Of a stretch of 14,391 nt of DNA, positions 1 through 7,803 are shown in pieces. The stretch is from the NCBI GenBank assembly GCA_002482435.1, contig DLFZ01000178.1, forward strand, positions 13,976 to 28,366. The letters are read 5' to 3'. Position 1 is the first letter of the stretch. The number at the start of each line of letters is the position of its first letter. Below the pieces are notes generated by a model. That model ran no database searches and was not told the origin of the DNA. It saw only the letters and a list, made by a program, of their open reading frames with translations. This stretch comes from Christensenella sp. UBA7707 (GTDB lineage: Bacteria; Bacillota; Clostridia; Christensenellales; CAG-138). Both the position numbers and the translations under genes were made by a program.

Positions 1-112
1 GGTCGGGCAGGAAGTGCCCGAGGATATGTACCAGGCGGTCGCTGAGGTGCTGGCCTACGTCTACCGCCTCAAAAACAACATCCGGCACGGGCGTCCGGGC
101 CGCGGCAGATAA
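1..112 (+). CDS. flhB: FlhB, flagellar type III export switch protein (3' end only)
   Basis: Only the last 36 codons are present, read from base 2 and ending at TAA 110-112; the gene is cut by the left edge. The peptide contains VPEDMYQAVAEVLAYVYRLK, the typical C-terminal end of the FlhB cytoplasmic domain, followed by a short basic tail. FlhB is the membrane-bound substrate-specificity switch of the flagellar export apparatus and works with FlhA, whose gene follows directly, the usual order in bacteria. An 86-bp gap separates the two genes and shows no clear promoter or terminator. The identification rests on a short stretch, but motif and position agree. Confidence 0.85.
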   Translation, partial: VGQEVPEDMYQAVAEVLAYVYRLKNNIRHGRPGRGR

Positions 113-198
113 ACGGGAAACGGTTTTTTGAAGCGGGTGCAGCCGCGAGGGGTCAGGGGCGCAACTTTTAACAAAGCGAACGGGAAGGGGGAAGAAGC

Positions 199-2253
199 AT
201 GAAACTGAAGTCAACGGATATCATCGTAGCACTTGCGGTTCTTTTGATTGTGCTTCTCATCATCATTCCGCTTTCCCCGGGCGTTTTGGACATGTTCCTC
301 ATCATCAACATTTCGCTGTCGCTCATCGTGCTTCTAACGGCGCTTTTTATTAAGGAAACGCTGGAGTTTTCCACGTTCCCCACGCTCCTTTTGCTGTTTA
401 CGCTGTTCCGTATCGCGCTCAACATCAATGCCACGCGTCTTATCATCGGCAACGGTGGTCAAGCGGGCGGCATCATCAGCGCGTTCGGCGGCTTTGTGAC
501 CGGCTCCAACCAGGTGGTGGGCGTGGTGGTATTCGTCATCATCATCATCGTGCAGTTTATGATCATCACCAAGGGCTCCGAGCGCGTGGCGGAGGTTGCG
601 GCAAGGTTCGCACTCGACGCCATGCCCGGTAAGCAGATGGCCATTGACGCGGATTTGAACACCGGCGTGATCACCGAGGAGGAAGCGCGCAGACGCCGTA
701 AGGACGTACAGCGCGAGTCCGACTTTTACGGCTCTATGGACGGTGCGTCGAAGTTTGTAAAGGGCGACGCCATCGTCGGTATCTTGATCGTGGTTGTAAA
801 CCTCGTTGGCGGTGTGCTGGCGGGCATTTTGGGCCTCACGGGCGAAACGCTCACCTTCGAGGAGGCCATCAACGTATATTTGCAGGCCACCATCGGCAAC
901 GGCCTTGTCAACCAGATTCCCGCGCTTTTGGTTTCTACCGCTTCGGGTATCATCGTAACGCGCTCCTCCAATGCAGAAAGCTTCAGTTCAACGCTCACCT
1001 CACAGCTTTTTGGCAAACCCTCGGTGCTGTTCGTAATCGGCGGCATGCTTGGCCTTTTAAGCGTCGTGCCCGGCATGCCCACGTTGTTGATGCTTCTTTT
1101 TGCCATCGGCCTTCCGGCGGCGGGCTATTATACGCTCAGCAACCGCAAAAAGGCGGAGGAAGCGGCGCAGAGCAGTACGGCTGCGGTGGTTGCGGAAGAA
1201 AAACGCAAGCCCGAAAGCGTCACCTCGCTTTTGCAGGTGGACCTAATCGAAATGGAGTTCGGCTACGGCATATTGTCGCTTGTGGACGCGTCGCAGGGAG
1301 GCGACCTTCTCGACCGCGTGGTGATGATCCGCCGCCAATGCGCGCTCGAGCTTGGCATCATCGTGCCCGTGGTGCGCCTGAGAGATAACATCCAGCTTCC
1401 CACCAACGGCTATTCCATCAAAATCAAGGGCATCGAGGTGGCAGGCGGCGAGGTGATTCCCGATCACTTTATGGCGCTGCGCCCGGCGGACGCTGAGGAT
1501 GGCGACGAGATCGACGGCATCGAAACGGTGGACCCCGCGTTCGGGCTTCCCGCGCTTTGGGTATCGGAGAGCGAACGCGAAAAGGCGGAGCTTTACGGCT
1601 ACACCACCATCGATGCGCCTTCAGTGATCGCAACACATTTGATGGAGGTCATCAAAAAGCACGCGGACGAGCTTATGGGGCGCCAACAGGTACAGGTGCT
1701 CATCGACAATCTCAAAACGCAACAGCCCGCGCTTGTGGAAGAGGTTGTGCCCAAGCTTTTCAGCATCGGCGAGGTGCAAAAAGTGCTCGCAAACCTGCTG
1801 CATGAAGGCGTATCCATCCGCGACATCAGTTCCGTCCTTGAAATTTTGGGCGATTACGGCACCATCACGCGCGATCTTGAAATTCTCACCGAGTATGTGC
1901 GGCAGGGGCTCAAGCGTGCCATCAGCCGCAAGTTTGTGCCAAACAACAAGGCGCGCGTCATTACGCTCGACGCGGCGCTTGAACAGCTCATTGCCGACAA
2001 CATTCGCCAGACCGACCGGGGCTCCTATGTCGCGCTCGAACCCATACAAATACAAAAAATCCTTTTCAACACCAAAAAGGTGGTGGAGCGCGCGGTCGGT
2101 AACGGCTCGTCGCCCATTGTGCTTACCGCGCCTGCGGTAAGGCGGTTTTTCCGCCAGATCGTGGACCAAATGGATACCGATCTTGTGGTGCTTTCCTACA
2201 GTGAGCTTGAACGGGATGTGGAAATTTTCTCAGACGGGGTGGTGAGCATTTAA
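199..2253 (+). CDS. flhA: FlhA, flagellar type III export gate protein
   Basis: FlhA forms the nonameric ring of the flagellar export gate, couples proton flow to export and docks chaperone-substrate complexes such as FlgN-FlgK/FlgL. The 684-residue length is normal for the family. The N-terminal half is strongly hydrophobic with several membrane segments (first at about 8-25 and 31-50). The FHIPEP-family signature is clear at about 129-152, including RFALDAMPGKQMAIDAD. The cytoplasmic loop continues with DGASKFVKGD at 171-180, whose two aspartates match conserved loop positions. A charged linker at about 314-340 leads into the cytoplasmic C-terminal domain. ATG 199 follows a strong purine-rich site (gggaagggggaag) at good spacing. 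It follows flhB and precedes flhF by 3 bases. Nothing looks damaged. Confidence 0.98.
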   Translation: MKLKSTDIIVALAVLLIVLLIIIPLSPGVLDMFLIINISLSLIVLLTALFIKETLEFSTFPTLLLLFTLFRIALNINATRLIIGNGGQAGGIISAFGGFVTGSNQVVGVVVFVIIIIVQFMIITKGSERVAEVAARFALDAMPGKQMAIDADLNTGVITEEEARRRRKDVQRESDFYGSMDGASKFVKGDAIVGILIVVVNLVGGVLAGILGLTGETLTFEEAINVYLQATIGNGLVNQIPALLVSTASGIIVTRSSNAESFSSTLTSQLFGKPSVLFVIGGMLGLLSVVPGMPTLLMLLFAIGLPAAGYYTLSNRKKAEEAAQSSTAAVVAEEKRKPESVTSLLQVDLIEMEFGYGILSLVDASQGGDLLDRVVMIRRQCALELGIIVPVVRLRDNIQLPTNGYSIKIKGIEVAGGEVIPDHFMALRPADAEDGDEIDGIETVDPAFGLPALWVSESEREKAELYGYTTIDAPSVIATHLMEVIKKHADELMGRQQVQVLIDNLKTQQPALVEEVVPKLFSIGEVQKVLANLLHEGVSIRDISSVLEILGDYGTITRDLEILTEYVRQGLKRAISRKFVPNNKARVITLDAALEQLIADNIRQTDRGSYVALEPIQIQKILFNTKKVVERAVGNGSSPIVLTAPAVRRFFRQIVDQMDTDLVVLSYSELERDVEIFSDGVVSI

Positions 2254-2256
2254 GGC

Positions 2257-3540
2257 ATGTTTGTAAAGAGCTACATCGTCAAAGACATGTCCGAGGCCAT
2301 GGAAAAAATACGGCGTGAGCTTGGGCCGGATGCGGTGATTTTGAGCAACCGCGAGCTGAAACCCAAGGGAATAACGGGCCTATTTAAAAAACCCATGATT
2401 GAGGTTATGGTGGCCTATGAGCCCGCGCCCGACAAGCGAATCGTTCCCGAGAAAAGTGCGCGCAGGGAAGAGGCACTGAGCGCGCAAAAGAGCGTTCCCC
2501 CTAAGCCGTATGCGCAACCGCAGGCACAGCAGCGGCCGCAGAATACAGGTGCAGGCATGATACCTCCCGGCGCCGCACGCCCCGAGGAAAACGTTCGTGC
2601 CGCACAGTTTGAAAAGATCCTTACCGCGCGGGAAGAAAAAGCGCCCGAAGGCGCAGAAAATTTAAGGCAGCTTTACGATCAGCTCAGCGAAATAAAAGGA
2701 GTTGTGTCGAACGTTGCCGAAAAAATAAGTACGCCCGAAAAAAAGGTGCCTCAAAAGCTTTCCGCAGAGGTTACACGCATCTACGAAACGCTTGTGGAGC
2801 ATGACGTACATTATAGCGTTGCGCGAAAGATTGCCCGCCAGACGCAGGAGCTTAGCGCACGCGTCAACGAAAGCCCCTTGAAGGTGGCGCGGAGCCTCAT
2901 TTCCGAGGCTTTGGGCGAAAGCGCTGCCATTCGGCTGAAGAAATACCGCATGAACGTGATCATGCTTGTCGGGCCGACCGGCGTTGGCAAAACCACCACG
3001 CTCGTTAAGCTCGCGAGTCTTTTCACCATCGACCAGAACCTTAAGGTGGGGCTTGTGAATACGGATATTTACCGTGTGGCCGCGCAGGAGCAAATTAAGA
3101 CCTACGCGGAAATCATGGATATCCCTCTTCACACCCTGTACTCCCCGGAAGAAATGGAAGGCGCGCTTTCACAACTCGACGACCGCGACGTGGTGCTCAT
3201 CGATACCGCAGGAAAGAGCATGGCAAACAAGGAATACGCCAAGGAGATCGAGGCGTATGCAAGCCAGAGCGGTGCGGATGAGGTGCTTCTTACGGTAAGC
3301 GCATCGATGGGGTTCAGCGCGTGTAAGGCGTTTTTGGAGCAGTTCGCGTTTTTGAAGGGCGCGAAGCTTGTTGTGACCAAACTAGACGAGGTTGTTTCCT
3401 GGGGCAATTTGCTCAACATCGCGTATCTTGCGCAGCGCCCGATCGCCTATGTTACCATGGGGCAAAACGTGCCGTATGACATTGAGCGCTTTGACGTGCG
3501 AAAGGCCGTAGATAACATCCTGGAAAGCGCGGGTGGATGA
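2257..3540 (+). CDS. flhF: FlhF, SRP-type GTPase for flagellar placement
   Basis: FlhF is an SRP/FtsY-type GTPase that acts at the membrane to set where a flagellum is built. The 427-residue protein has a family-typical N-terminus (MFVKSYIVKDMSEAMEKI), a variable Pro/Gln-rich linker at about 60-110, an N domain from about 165, and a G domain with GPTGVGKTT (239-247), the TDIYRVAAQEQIKTYAEIM motif (269-287), DTAGKS (316-321) and TKLDE (374-378). The G3 motif has Lys where DTAGR is more common, a mild variation. Its ATG lies 3 bases after the flhA stop, so its ribosome binding site (ggtggtgag) lies in the end of flhA and translational coupling is likely. Its stop overlaps the flhG start. Confidence 0.96.
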   Translation: MFVKSYIVKDMSEAMEKIRRELGPDAVILSNRELKPKGITGLFKKPMIEVMVAYEPAPDKRIVPEKSARREEALSAQKSVPPKPYAQPQAQQRPQNTGAGMIPPGAARPEENVRAAQFEKILTAREEKAPEGAENLRQLYDQLSEIKGVVSNVAEKISTPEKKVPQKLSAEVTRIYETLVEHDVHYSVARKIARQTQELSARVNESPLKVARSLISEALGESAAIRLKKYRMNVIMLVGPTGVGKTTTLVKLASLFTIDQNLKVGLVNTDIYRVAAQEQIKTYAEIMDIPLHTLYSPEEMEGALSQLDDRDVVLIDTAGKSMANKEYAKEIEAYASQSGADEVLLTVSASMGFSACKAFLEQFAFLKGAKLVVTKLDEVVSWGNLLNIAYLAQRPIAYVTMGQNVPYDIERFDVRKAVDNILESAGG

Positions 3541-4400
3541 TGGAGCAGGCGCGAAACCTAAAAAAAATGATGCAGCCTCCGCAGGATTCGGCCATCCGCG
3601 TTCTCACCGTTACGAGCGCGAAGGGCGGAGTCGGCAAGTCGAGCGTTGCGGTAAACCTCGCAATCGCTTTGAGTCGCCGCGGCAAGCGCCCGCTGATTGT
3701 AGATACGGATTTCGGTCTTGCCAACATCGATGTGATGCTTGGCGTGAAACCCAAATACGACCTTTACAGCGTGGTGAAAGATCGCGTGGATGTTCGCGAG
3801 GCGGTGGTGAGCGGCCTTTACGGTGTGCAGTTCATCTCGGGAGGCTCGGGTGTTGAGGAGCTTTTGAACCTCGGTGATCATGACCTGCAGCGCATCATAC
3901 GAAACCTTATGTGTCTCGATGACATTGCGGACTGTATCATTTTCGACACCGGTGCGGGCATTACCGAAAACATTTTGAGGCTCATCTGCGCAAGCCACGA
4001 AACGCTGCTTGTAACAACGCCAGAGCCCACTTCATTTATGGATGCCTACGCGCTTGTAAAAATTGTCGGCAAGCGCGACATACGCCCCTCCATTCAGCTT
4101 GTGGTAAACCGCGCGGAAACCGATCGGGAAGCGGAGGCAGCGATGGAGGGTTTTATCCGCATTGCAGGCAAGTACACGGGTATGACAATCCATCCGCTCG
4201 GGTACATCCTCAGGGATGATAACATGGTGCGTGCCGTAAAGCTGCAGGTGCCGCTTTTGATCAGCTATCCAAACAGCAAGGCTGCTTACAACTTCGATAG
4301 GCTTGCCGCAAGCTTTCTGCAAAGCCCGGTAGCCGAAGCACCCGGCATGAAGGGGTTCATCAAACGCCTGTTCGGCAGAGTAGGGGAGAGTGAAGCATGA
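3537..4400 (+). CDS. flhG: FlhG (YlxH), MinD-like ATPase controlling flagellar number
   Basis: FlhG is a ParA/MinD-family ATPase that cycles on and off the membrane, limits flagellar number and stimulates FlhF GTP hydrolysis. Visible parts: deviant Walker A KGGVGKSS (29-36), VDTDFGLANIDVMLG (55-69) and a Walker B region CIIFDTGAG (133-141). The C-terminal MKGFIKRLFGRV (271-282) fits an amphipathic membrane-targeting helix. The N-terminus carries EQARNLK (3-9), close to the DQAxxLR motif known to activate FlhF. Its ATG overlaps the flhF TGA in ATGA; a second ATG at 3540 is equally possible, changing only one residue. The 287-residue length is normal. The 4-base overlaps on both sides suggest coupled translation with flhF and the PilZ gene. 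Confidence 0.95.
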   Translation: MMEQARNLKKMMQPPQDSAIRVLTVTSAKGGVGKSSVAVNLAIALSRRGKRPLIVDTDFGLANIDVMLGVKPKYDLYSVVKDRVDVREAVVSGLYGVQFISGGSGVEELLNLGDHDLQRIIRNLMCLDDIADCIIFDTGAGITENILRLICASHETLLVTTPEPTSFMDAYALVKIVGKRDIRPSIQLVVNRAETDREAEAAMEGFIRIAGKYTGMTIHPLGYILRDDNMVRAVKLQVPLLISYPNSKAAYNFDRLAASFLQSPVAEAPGMKGFIKRLFGRVGESEA

Positions 4401-5047
4401 AACTGACGGAACTGGCCCGTTTGGGCGAAACGCTGGAGCTAAAGGTTGGCAGGATCGTGACCAAAACGACGCTCCGCGATATTTTGGGCGACAAGCTGTT
4501 CATTGTAGATCAGCCGGAGTACAGGCTTCGCCAACTGATCATTGCACAGGATGAGCGCGTGAAGCTTTCGGTCTTTCGCAACAACGGCGTATTTACCCTC
4601 AACGCCGCGGTGGAGGAAACCTTTACGCGCGACGGTGTGCCGCAGTGTCTTTTGAGGGTCATGGGCGAGATCGAACGCGAACAGCGGCGGTATTTTTTCC
4701 GGCTTCCGGTGCGGCTTAGCATCATGGTACGCCCGAGGGGCAGGGAGTTTACAAAAACCGCTATGGGGTACCCTGCGGAAACCATCAACCTTTCCGAGCG
4801 CGGCGTGTGTTTTTCCTGCCGCGAAAAACTTGTGCGCGGCAAGCGGATTAGCGTACAAATGGAGCTTGACGATATGGGCTTCATGGTGCTTCCCGCCGAG
4901 GTTTTAAGGTGTGAGCCGCTCATCAAAAAAGAAGGCGCGTATGTAATCGGCGCGCAGTTTACCGAGCTTACGGGCGTGGAAACCGCCTACATTCGCAAGT
5001 TTATCATGAAACGGCAGATGAAACGGCCGGAGCGTTCGGAACCCTGA
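4397..5047 (+). CDS. PilZ-domain flagellar brake protein, YcgR-like
   Basis: Probable c-di-GMP receptor that slows or alters the flagellar motor, by analogy with YcgR of E. coli and YpfA/DgrA of Bacillus. The 216-residue protein has an N-terminal beta-rich YcgR-N-like region (about 8-90) and a C-terminal PilZ domain. Both c-di-GMP-binding motifs are readable: RxxxR in RRYFFR (97-102) and the (D/N)xSxxG motif as NLSERG (131-136). A later GAQFTEL (185-191) is also typical of the fold. It overlaps flhG by 4 bases (ATGA) and is followed 24 bp later by the sigma-28 gene. Ligand binding is inferred from motifs; action on the motor is inferred from context. Confidence 0.88.
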   Translation: MKLTELARLGETLELKVGRIVTKTTLRDILGDKLFIVDQPEYRLRQLIIAQDERVKLSVFRNNGVFTLNAAVEETFTRDGVPQCLLRVMGEIEREQRRYFFRLPVRLSIMVRPRGREFTKTAMGYPAETINLSERGVCFSCREKLVRGKRISVQMELDDMGFMVLPAEVLRCEPLIKKEGAYVIGAQFTELTGVETAYIRKFIMKRQMKRPERSEP

Positions 5048-5071
5048 CGGCGAACCAGACGGGGGTAGAAT

Positions 5072-5830
5072 ATGGCTGAAGTCAACAACGGCGCGGCTGA
5101 AAAATTATGGGAAAAATACAAACGCGACAGCTCTCTTGAAAACAAAAACGAGCTGGTGATGTATTATGTATATCTTGTCAAGAGCATCGTTTACCGGTTG
5201 ATGCCGACTTATGAGGGATACAGCAATTTTGACGACCTGTTAAGCTGCGGGATTTTAGGGTTGATCGACGCCATCAACAAATACGACATATCGCGCGACA
5301 TTCGCTTTGAAAGCTATGCAAAGCTTCGAATACGCGGTGAGATCATCGATCATATGCGCAGGCAGGACTGGGCGCCCTCCAGCCTCAGGCGCAAGATACA
5401 ATCCGTCAGCAACGCTTACGCGAGCCTTGAAAAGGAGCTCCTGCGCGAGCCGACCGACAGTGAAGTGGCCGATTATCTTGGTATGGAAGAAAAGGAGCTG
5501 CAAAAGATCCTCGACAAAACCCATACCTTCAACGTGCTGCATTTTGAGGAAATGGTGTCAAACGAAATGAGTGTTGCCGCCGTTGTGCCGGATACCTCCG
5601 AAACGCCGGAGGAACGCTTGGAAAACAAGGAACTCAAACGCATGCTCGGCGATATGATCGAATCCCTCCCTGAAAAGGAAAGGCTCGTGGTAACGCTTTA
5701 CTATTATGAGGAAATGACGTTGAAGGAGATCGCGCGTGTGCTTGGTGTTTCTGAATCGCGCGCTTCGCAAATCCACTCCAAGGCGATGCTGAAATTTCGT
5801 ACCAAAATGCAGTCCGCTTTAAACTTCTAA
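5072..5830 (+). CDS. fliA: RNA polymerase sigma-28 factor (FliA/WhiG/SigD family)
   Basis: Late flagellar sigma factor that directs transcription of filament, motor and often chemotaxis genes. The 252-residue length is typical. Sigma region 2 runs from about 26 to 100 (FDDLLSCGILGLIDAINKYD, then RFESYAKLRIRGEIIDHMR) and continues into RRQDWAPSSLRRK, the hallmark of sigma-28-type factors. Region 3 follows (about 105-150). Region 4 ends with the helix-turn-helix around TLKEIARVLGVSESRASQIH (216-235). ATG 5072 is preceded by a gacgggggta site. The Bacillus name would be sigD. Its antagonist FlgM is encoded 5.3 kb downstream, so both halves of the late-gene checkpoint sit in one cluster. It probably shares a transcript with flhA-flhF-flhG-pilZ. 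Confidence 0.96.
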   Translation: MAEVNNGAAEKLWEKYKRDSSLENKNELVMYYVYLVKSIVYRLMPTYEGYSNFDDLLSCGILGLIDAINKYDISRDIRFESYAKLRIRGEIIDHMRRQDWAPSSLRRKIQSVSNAYASLEKELLREPTDSEVADYLGMEEKELQKILDKTHTFNVLHFEEMVSNEMSVAAVVPDTSETPEERLENKELKRMLGDMIESLPEKERLVVTLYYYEEMTLKEIARVLGVSESRASQIHSKAMLKFRTKMQSALNF

Positions 5831-5905
5831 GGTTAGAGTAGCCAAATGTCCGCGGGTTTGAATACAAAAGGGCGCGCCGACGCCGTGTTGGCGGTACTTA
5901 CAACG

Positions 5906-5949
5906 GTGCGTTATTAAGAGGTAGCGTTATTGAGGTAGCGTTATTAAGG
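5906..5949 (+). repeat. Three-copy imperfect tandem repeat, 14-15 bp units, ahead of fapA
   Basis: Units are gtgcgttattaagag (5906-5920), gtagcgttattgag (5921-5934) and gtagcgttattaagg (5935-5949). The last unit runs into the Shine-Dalgarno AAGGAG (5946-5951), six bases before the fapA ATG at 5958. The repeat is seen directly; any effect on expression is inference. Confidence 0.85.
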
Positions 5950-5957
5950 AGAAAGGC

Positions 5958-7646
5958 ATGGCAGAGAACAAAAACCGGCCGGGACTTTTTGGCCTCGGCA
6001 AAAAGAATACCGCCGCGCAGGAGCCTTCCCCGAAAGAAAACTCTAGGCCCTATTTTGTGCCATGGTACGACTTCAGCTTTGAACCGGATGGCGTTTATGT
6101 GCGCTTTTATTACAGCACGGCGATTGGCTCGTCGCTCAAAAGCGACCTTGTACGCTACGACATTTCCCGCCGCGGCATAGAGGATGCGGAAACCTCCGAG
6201 CTTCACATGCAGATGCTTTCGGGGGAAATGCGCTGCCGCGTTGCTCCCACACAGGCGGAGAAGCCGTATGACGGTGGCGTATACGTTTCTACCACGCGTG
6301 ACGAGATGACGGCAAGCATGCAGCTGCTGCCGCCGTCGCCCACGGGCCGCTCCTTGACACCCGAAGAGGTGCTTGCGTCGATAAGGGAGCAGTTCGGCAT
6401 TACCTATGGGCTCGATGAGGCGGCGGTACTCAAAACGGCTGAGAGCGGGCTTTTCTTTGAACCCGTTGTGATCGCGCACGGCAAGCCGGCGGTTGCGGGA
6501 ACGGATGCAAAGCTCCGCTACTATTTTAAAACCTTCTTGATCGAAAATTCCAACCGCGCGGAGCTTCCTCCATACAACGAAAAAGAATTTTTCTCCATCA
6601 CCCACGCAGGGGATATGCTTGTGGAAAAACTGCCGCATAACGATGGTGTCGCAGGCATCACAGTGCGCGGCATGTCGCTTCCTGCCGTAGAAGGGCGTGA
6701 TTGCCGCCTCCCCGAAGGGAGCGGTGTAACGGTGTCGCCGGACGGAAAATATCTCTATGCCGCAATGGACGGACGCCCGTATTTGAAGGGCAACCGCATT
6801 GTGATGTCGGATGTGCTTACGGTTGAGGGAAACGTGGATCTCTCCGTAGGCGACATCGACTTTGACGGGGATGTACTCATCGGCGGCAACATACAAAGCG
6901 GCATGATCGTGCGCGCTACGGGCAACATCGAAATTGCGGGTTCGGTGGAAGCCGCTGCCATCGACGCGGGGCGGAACCTCGTGCTTTACCAAGGCATGCA
7001 GGGGGGAGATACCGGTGCTTTGCGGGCGGGCGGCGACATTTTTGCCCGTTACATCATCCGCGCCAGCGTAGAGGCGGACGGCAACCTGTACGGTGACTAT
7101 ATCGTCAGCTCACAGATCAGTGTTATGGGCACGGTACGCATGATGGGTAGCCATGCAAAGATTTTCGGCGGAATGCTGCGCGCTTCGTCGCGCGTATGGG
7201 TCTCGGCCATCGGCGCCGTTTCGGGAGAAAGAACCATAATTGAGATCGGTTCTTCCCCAAAGCTTCGCAAGATGCTTGTGGAACTTGAAGAAAAGCGCGC
7301 GCAGACCAAGGCGCAGCTTGAAAAGATCGACAACCTTGTACGCGTGCCGGTTCCGCGTACGGAAACGCCGGAACGGCTCGAAATGCGAAAAAAGCTCATC
7401 ATCAGCCGCGATATGCTGGTCATAAGCATCGACGAGATCGCCAGAGACATTGAGAACCTCAAAGCAGAAATCAAAAAGCGTTCCGACGGCAAGCTTCATG
7501 TGCGCGGCGAGGTTGCGGCCGATGTGAAGATTTCCATCGACGGTATCGCCATGGTTACAAGAACGCGCGCCTTCAGCGTTACCTACAAGTGCCGCGACGG
7601 AATGATCGTCGCGTCGTCGTACGAGGGAGATATCGAAGAGTCATAA
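5958..7646 (+). CDS. FapA-family (DUF342) flagellar-associated protein
   Basis: FapA (DUF342) proteins are polymer-like beta-helix proteins often found in or beside flagellar loci; a family member in Vibrio affects flagellar assembly, but the molecular role is poorly known. The 562-residue protein has an N-terminal domain with the family-like LTPEEVLASIREQFGITYGLD (about 133-153). A glycine-rich repetitive parallel beta-helix follows at about 255-420, with repeating turns such as VEGNVDL, IGGNIQSG, ATGNIEIAG and RAGGDIFA. A charged coiled coil spans about 435-505, then a short C-terminal domain. ATG 5958 has a perfect AAGGAG six bases upstream. It sits 127 bp after the sigma gene and before a 270-bp gap. 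No catalytic residues are apparent. Confidence 0.9.
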   Translation: MAENKNRPGLFGLGKKNTAAQEPSPKENSRPYFVPWYDFSFEPDGVYVRFYYSTAIGSSLKSDLVRYDISRRGIEDAETSELHMQMLSGEMRCRVAPTQAEKPYDGGVYVSTTRDEMTASMQLLPPSPTGRSLTPEEVLASIREQFGITYGLDEAAVLKTAESGLFFEPVVIAHGKPAVAGTDAKLRYYFKTFLIENSNRAELPPYNEKEFFSITHAGDMLVEKLPHNDGVAGITVRGMSLPAVEGRDCRLPEGSGVTVSPDGKYLYAAMDGRPYLKGNRIVMSDVLTVEGNVDLSVGDIDFDGDVLIGGNIQSGMIVRATGNIEIAGSVEAAAIDAGRNLVLYQGMQGGDTGALRAGGDIFARYIIRASVEADGNLYGDYIVSSQISVMGTVRMMGSHAKIFGGMLRASSRVWVSAIGAVSGERTIIEIGSSPKLRKMLVELEEKRAQTKAQLEKIDNLVRVPVPRTETPERLEMRKKLIISRDMLVISIDEIARDIENLKAEIKKRSDGKLHVRGEVAADVKISIDGIAMVTRTRAFSVTYKCRDGMIVASSYEGDIEES

Positions 7647-7674
7647 AAGCGGCAAGCTGCTTTTATGAGGTTTT
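7641..7674 (+). terminator. Possible weak terminator or mRNA 3' hairpin at the end of fapA
   Basis: A perfect 10-bp inverted repeat, tcataaaagc (7641-7650) and gcttttatga (7659-7668), has an 8-base loop and is followed by ggtttt. It includes the fapA TAA (7644-7646). The stem is AT-rich and the T-tract is only four bases after two Gs, so it may be a leaky terminator or only an RNA-stabilising hairpin. Confidence 0.45.
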
Positions 7675-7711
7675 CAGGAAGGCTCATTCACCATTCGCCT
7701 CCCTGCAAGGT

Positions 7712-7744
7712 GTCAAATTTGACGCGCATGTCGTCAAATTTGAC
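7712..7744. promoter_or_regulatory. Two identical 12-bp palindromes, 21 bp apart: candidate tandem operator
   Basis: The perfect palindrome GTCAAATTTGAC occurs at 7712-7723 and again at 7733-7744 (the second extends to 14 bp at 7732-7745). Centre-to-centre spacing is 21 bp, two helical turns, which would place two protein dimers on the same DNA face. Each copy contains a TTGAC string like a -35 box, but I find no good -10 partner. The two copies could also pair with each other in RNA as a 12-bp stem with a 9-base loop. Operator function is inference; the symmetry is direct. Confidence 0.6.
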
Positions 7745-7803
7745 GGATTTATATGGCGGCGATGATCGGATTTTTATTGGGAAATGAGGCACATGAAAGC
7801 TTC

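Noticed and set aside
113..198. Promoter or structure in the flhB-flhA gap
   Set aside because: The 86-bp gap has only a T-run (ggtttttt) and the flhA ribosome binding site; no paired -35/-10 or stable hairpin was seen.
5875..5893. 7-bp GC-rich hairpin (cgccgac/gttggcg) between the sigma gene and fapA
   Set aside because: One G-U pair, no T-tract after it, so it is not a convincing terminator; it may still be a minor RNA structure.
5898..6992. 364-codon minus-strand ORF across the fapA N-terminal half
   Set aside because: It is rich in Arg, His and Ala, as expected from the complement of GC-biased coding DNA. The + strand frame has FapA features and a perfect Shine-Dalgarno site.
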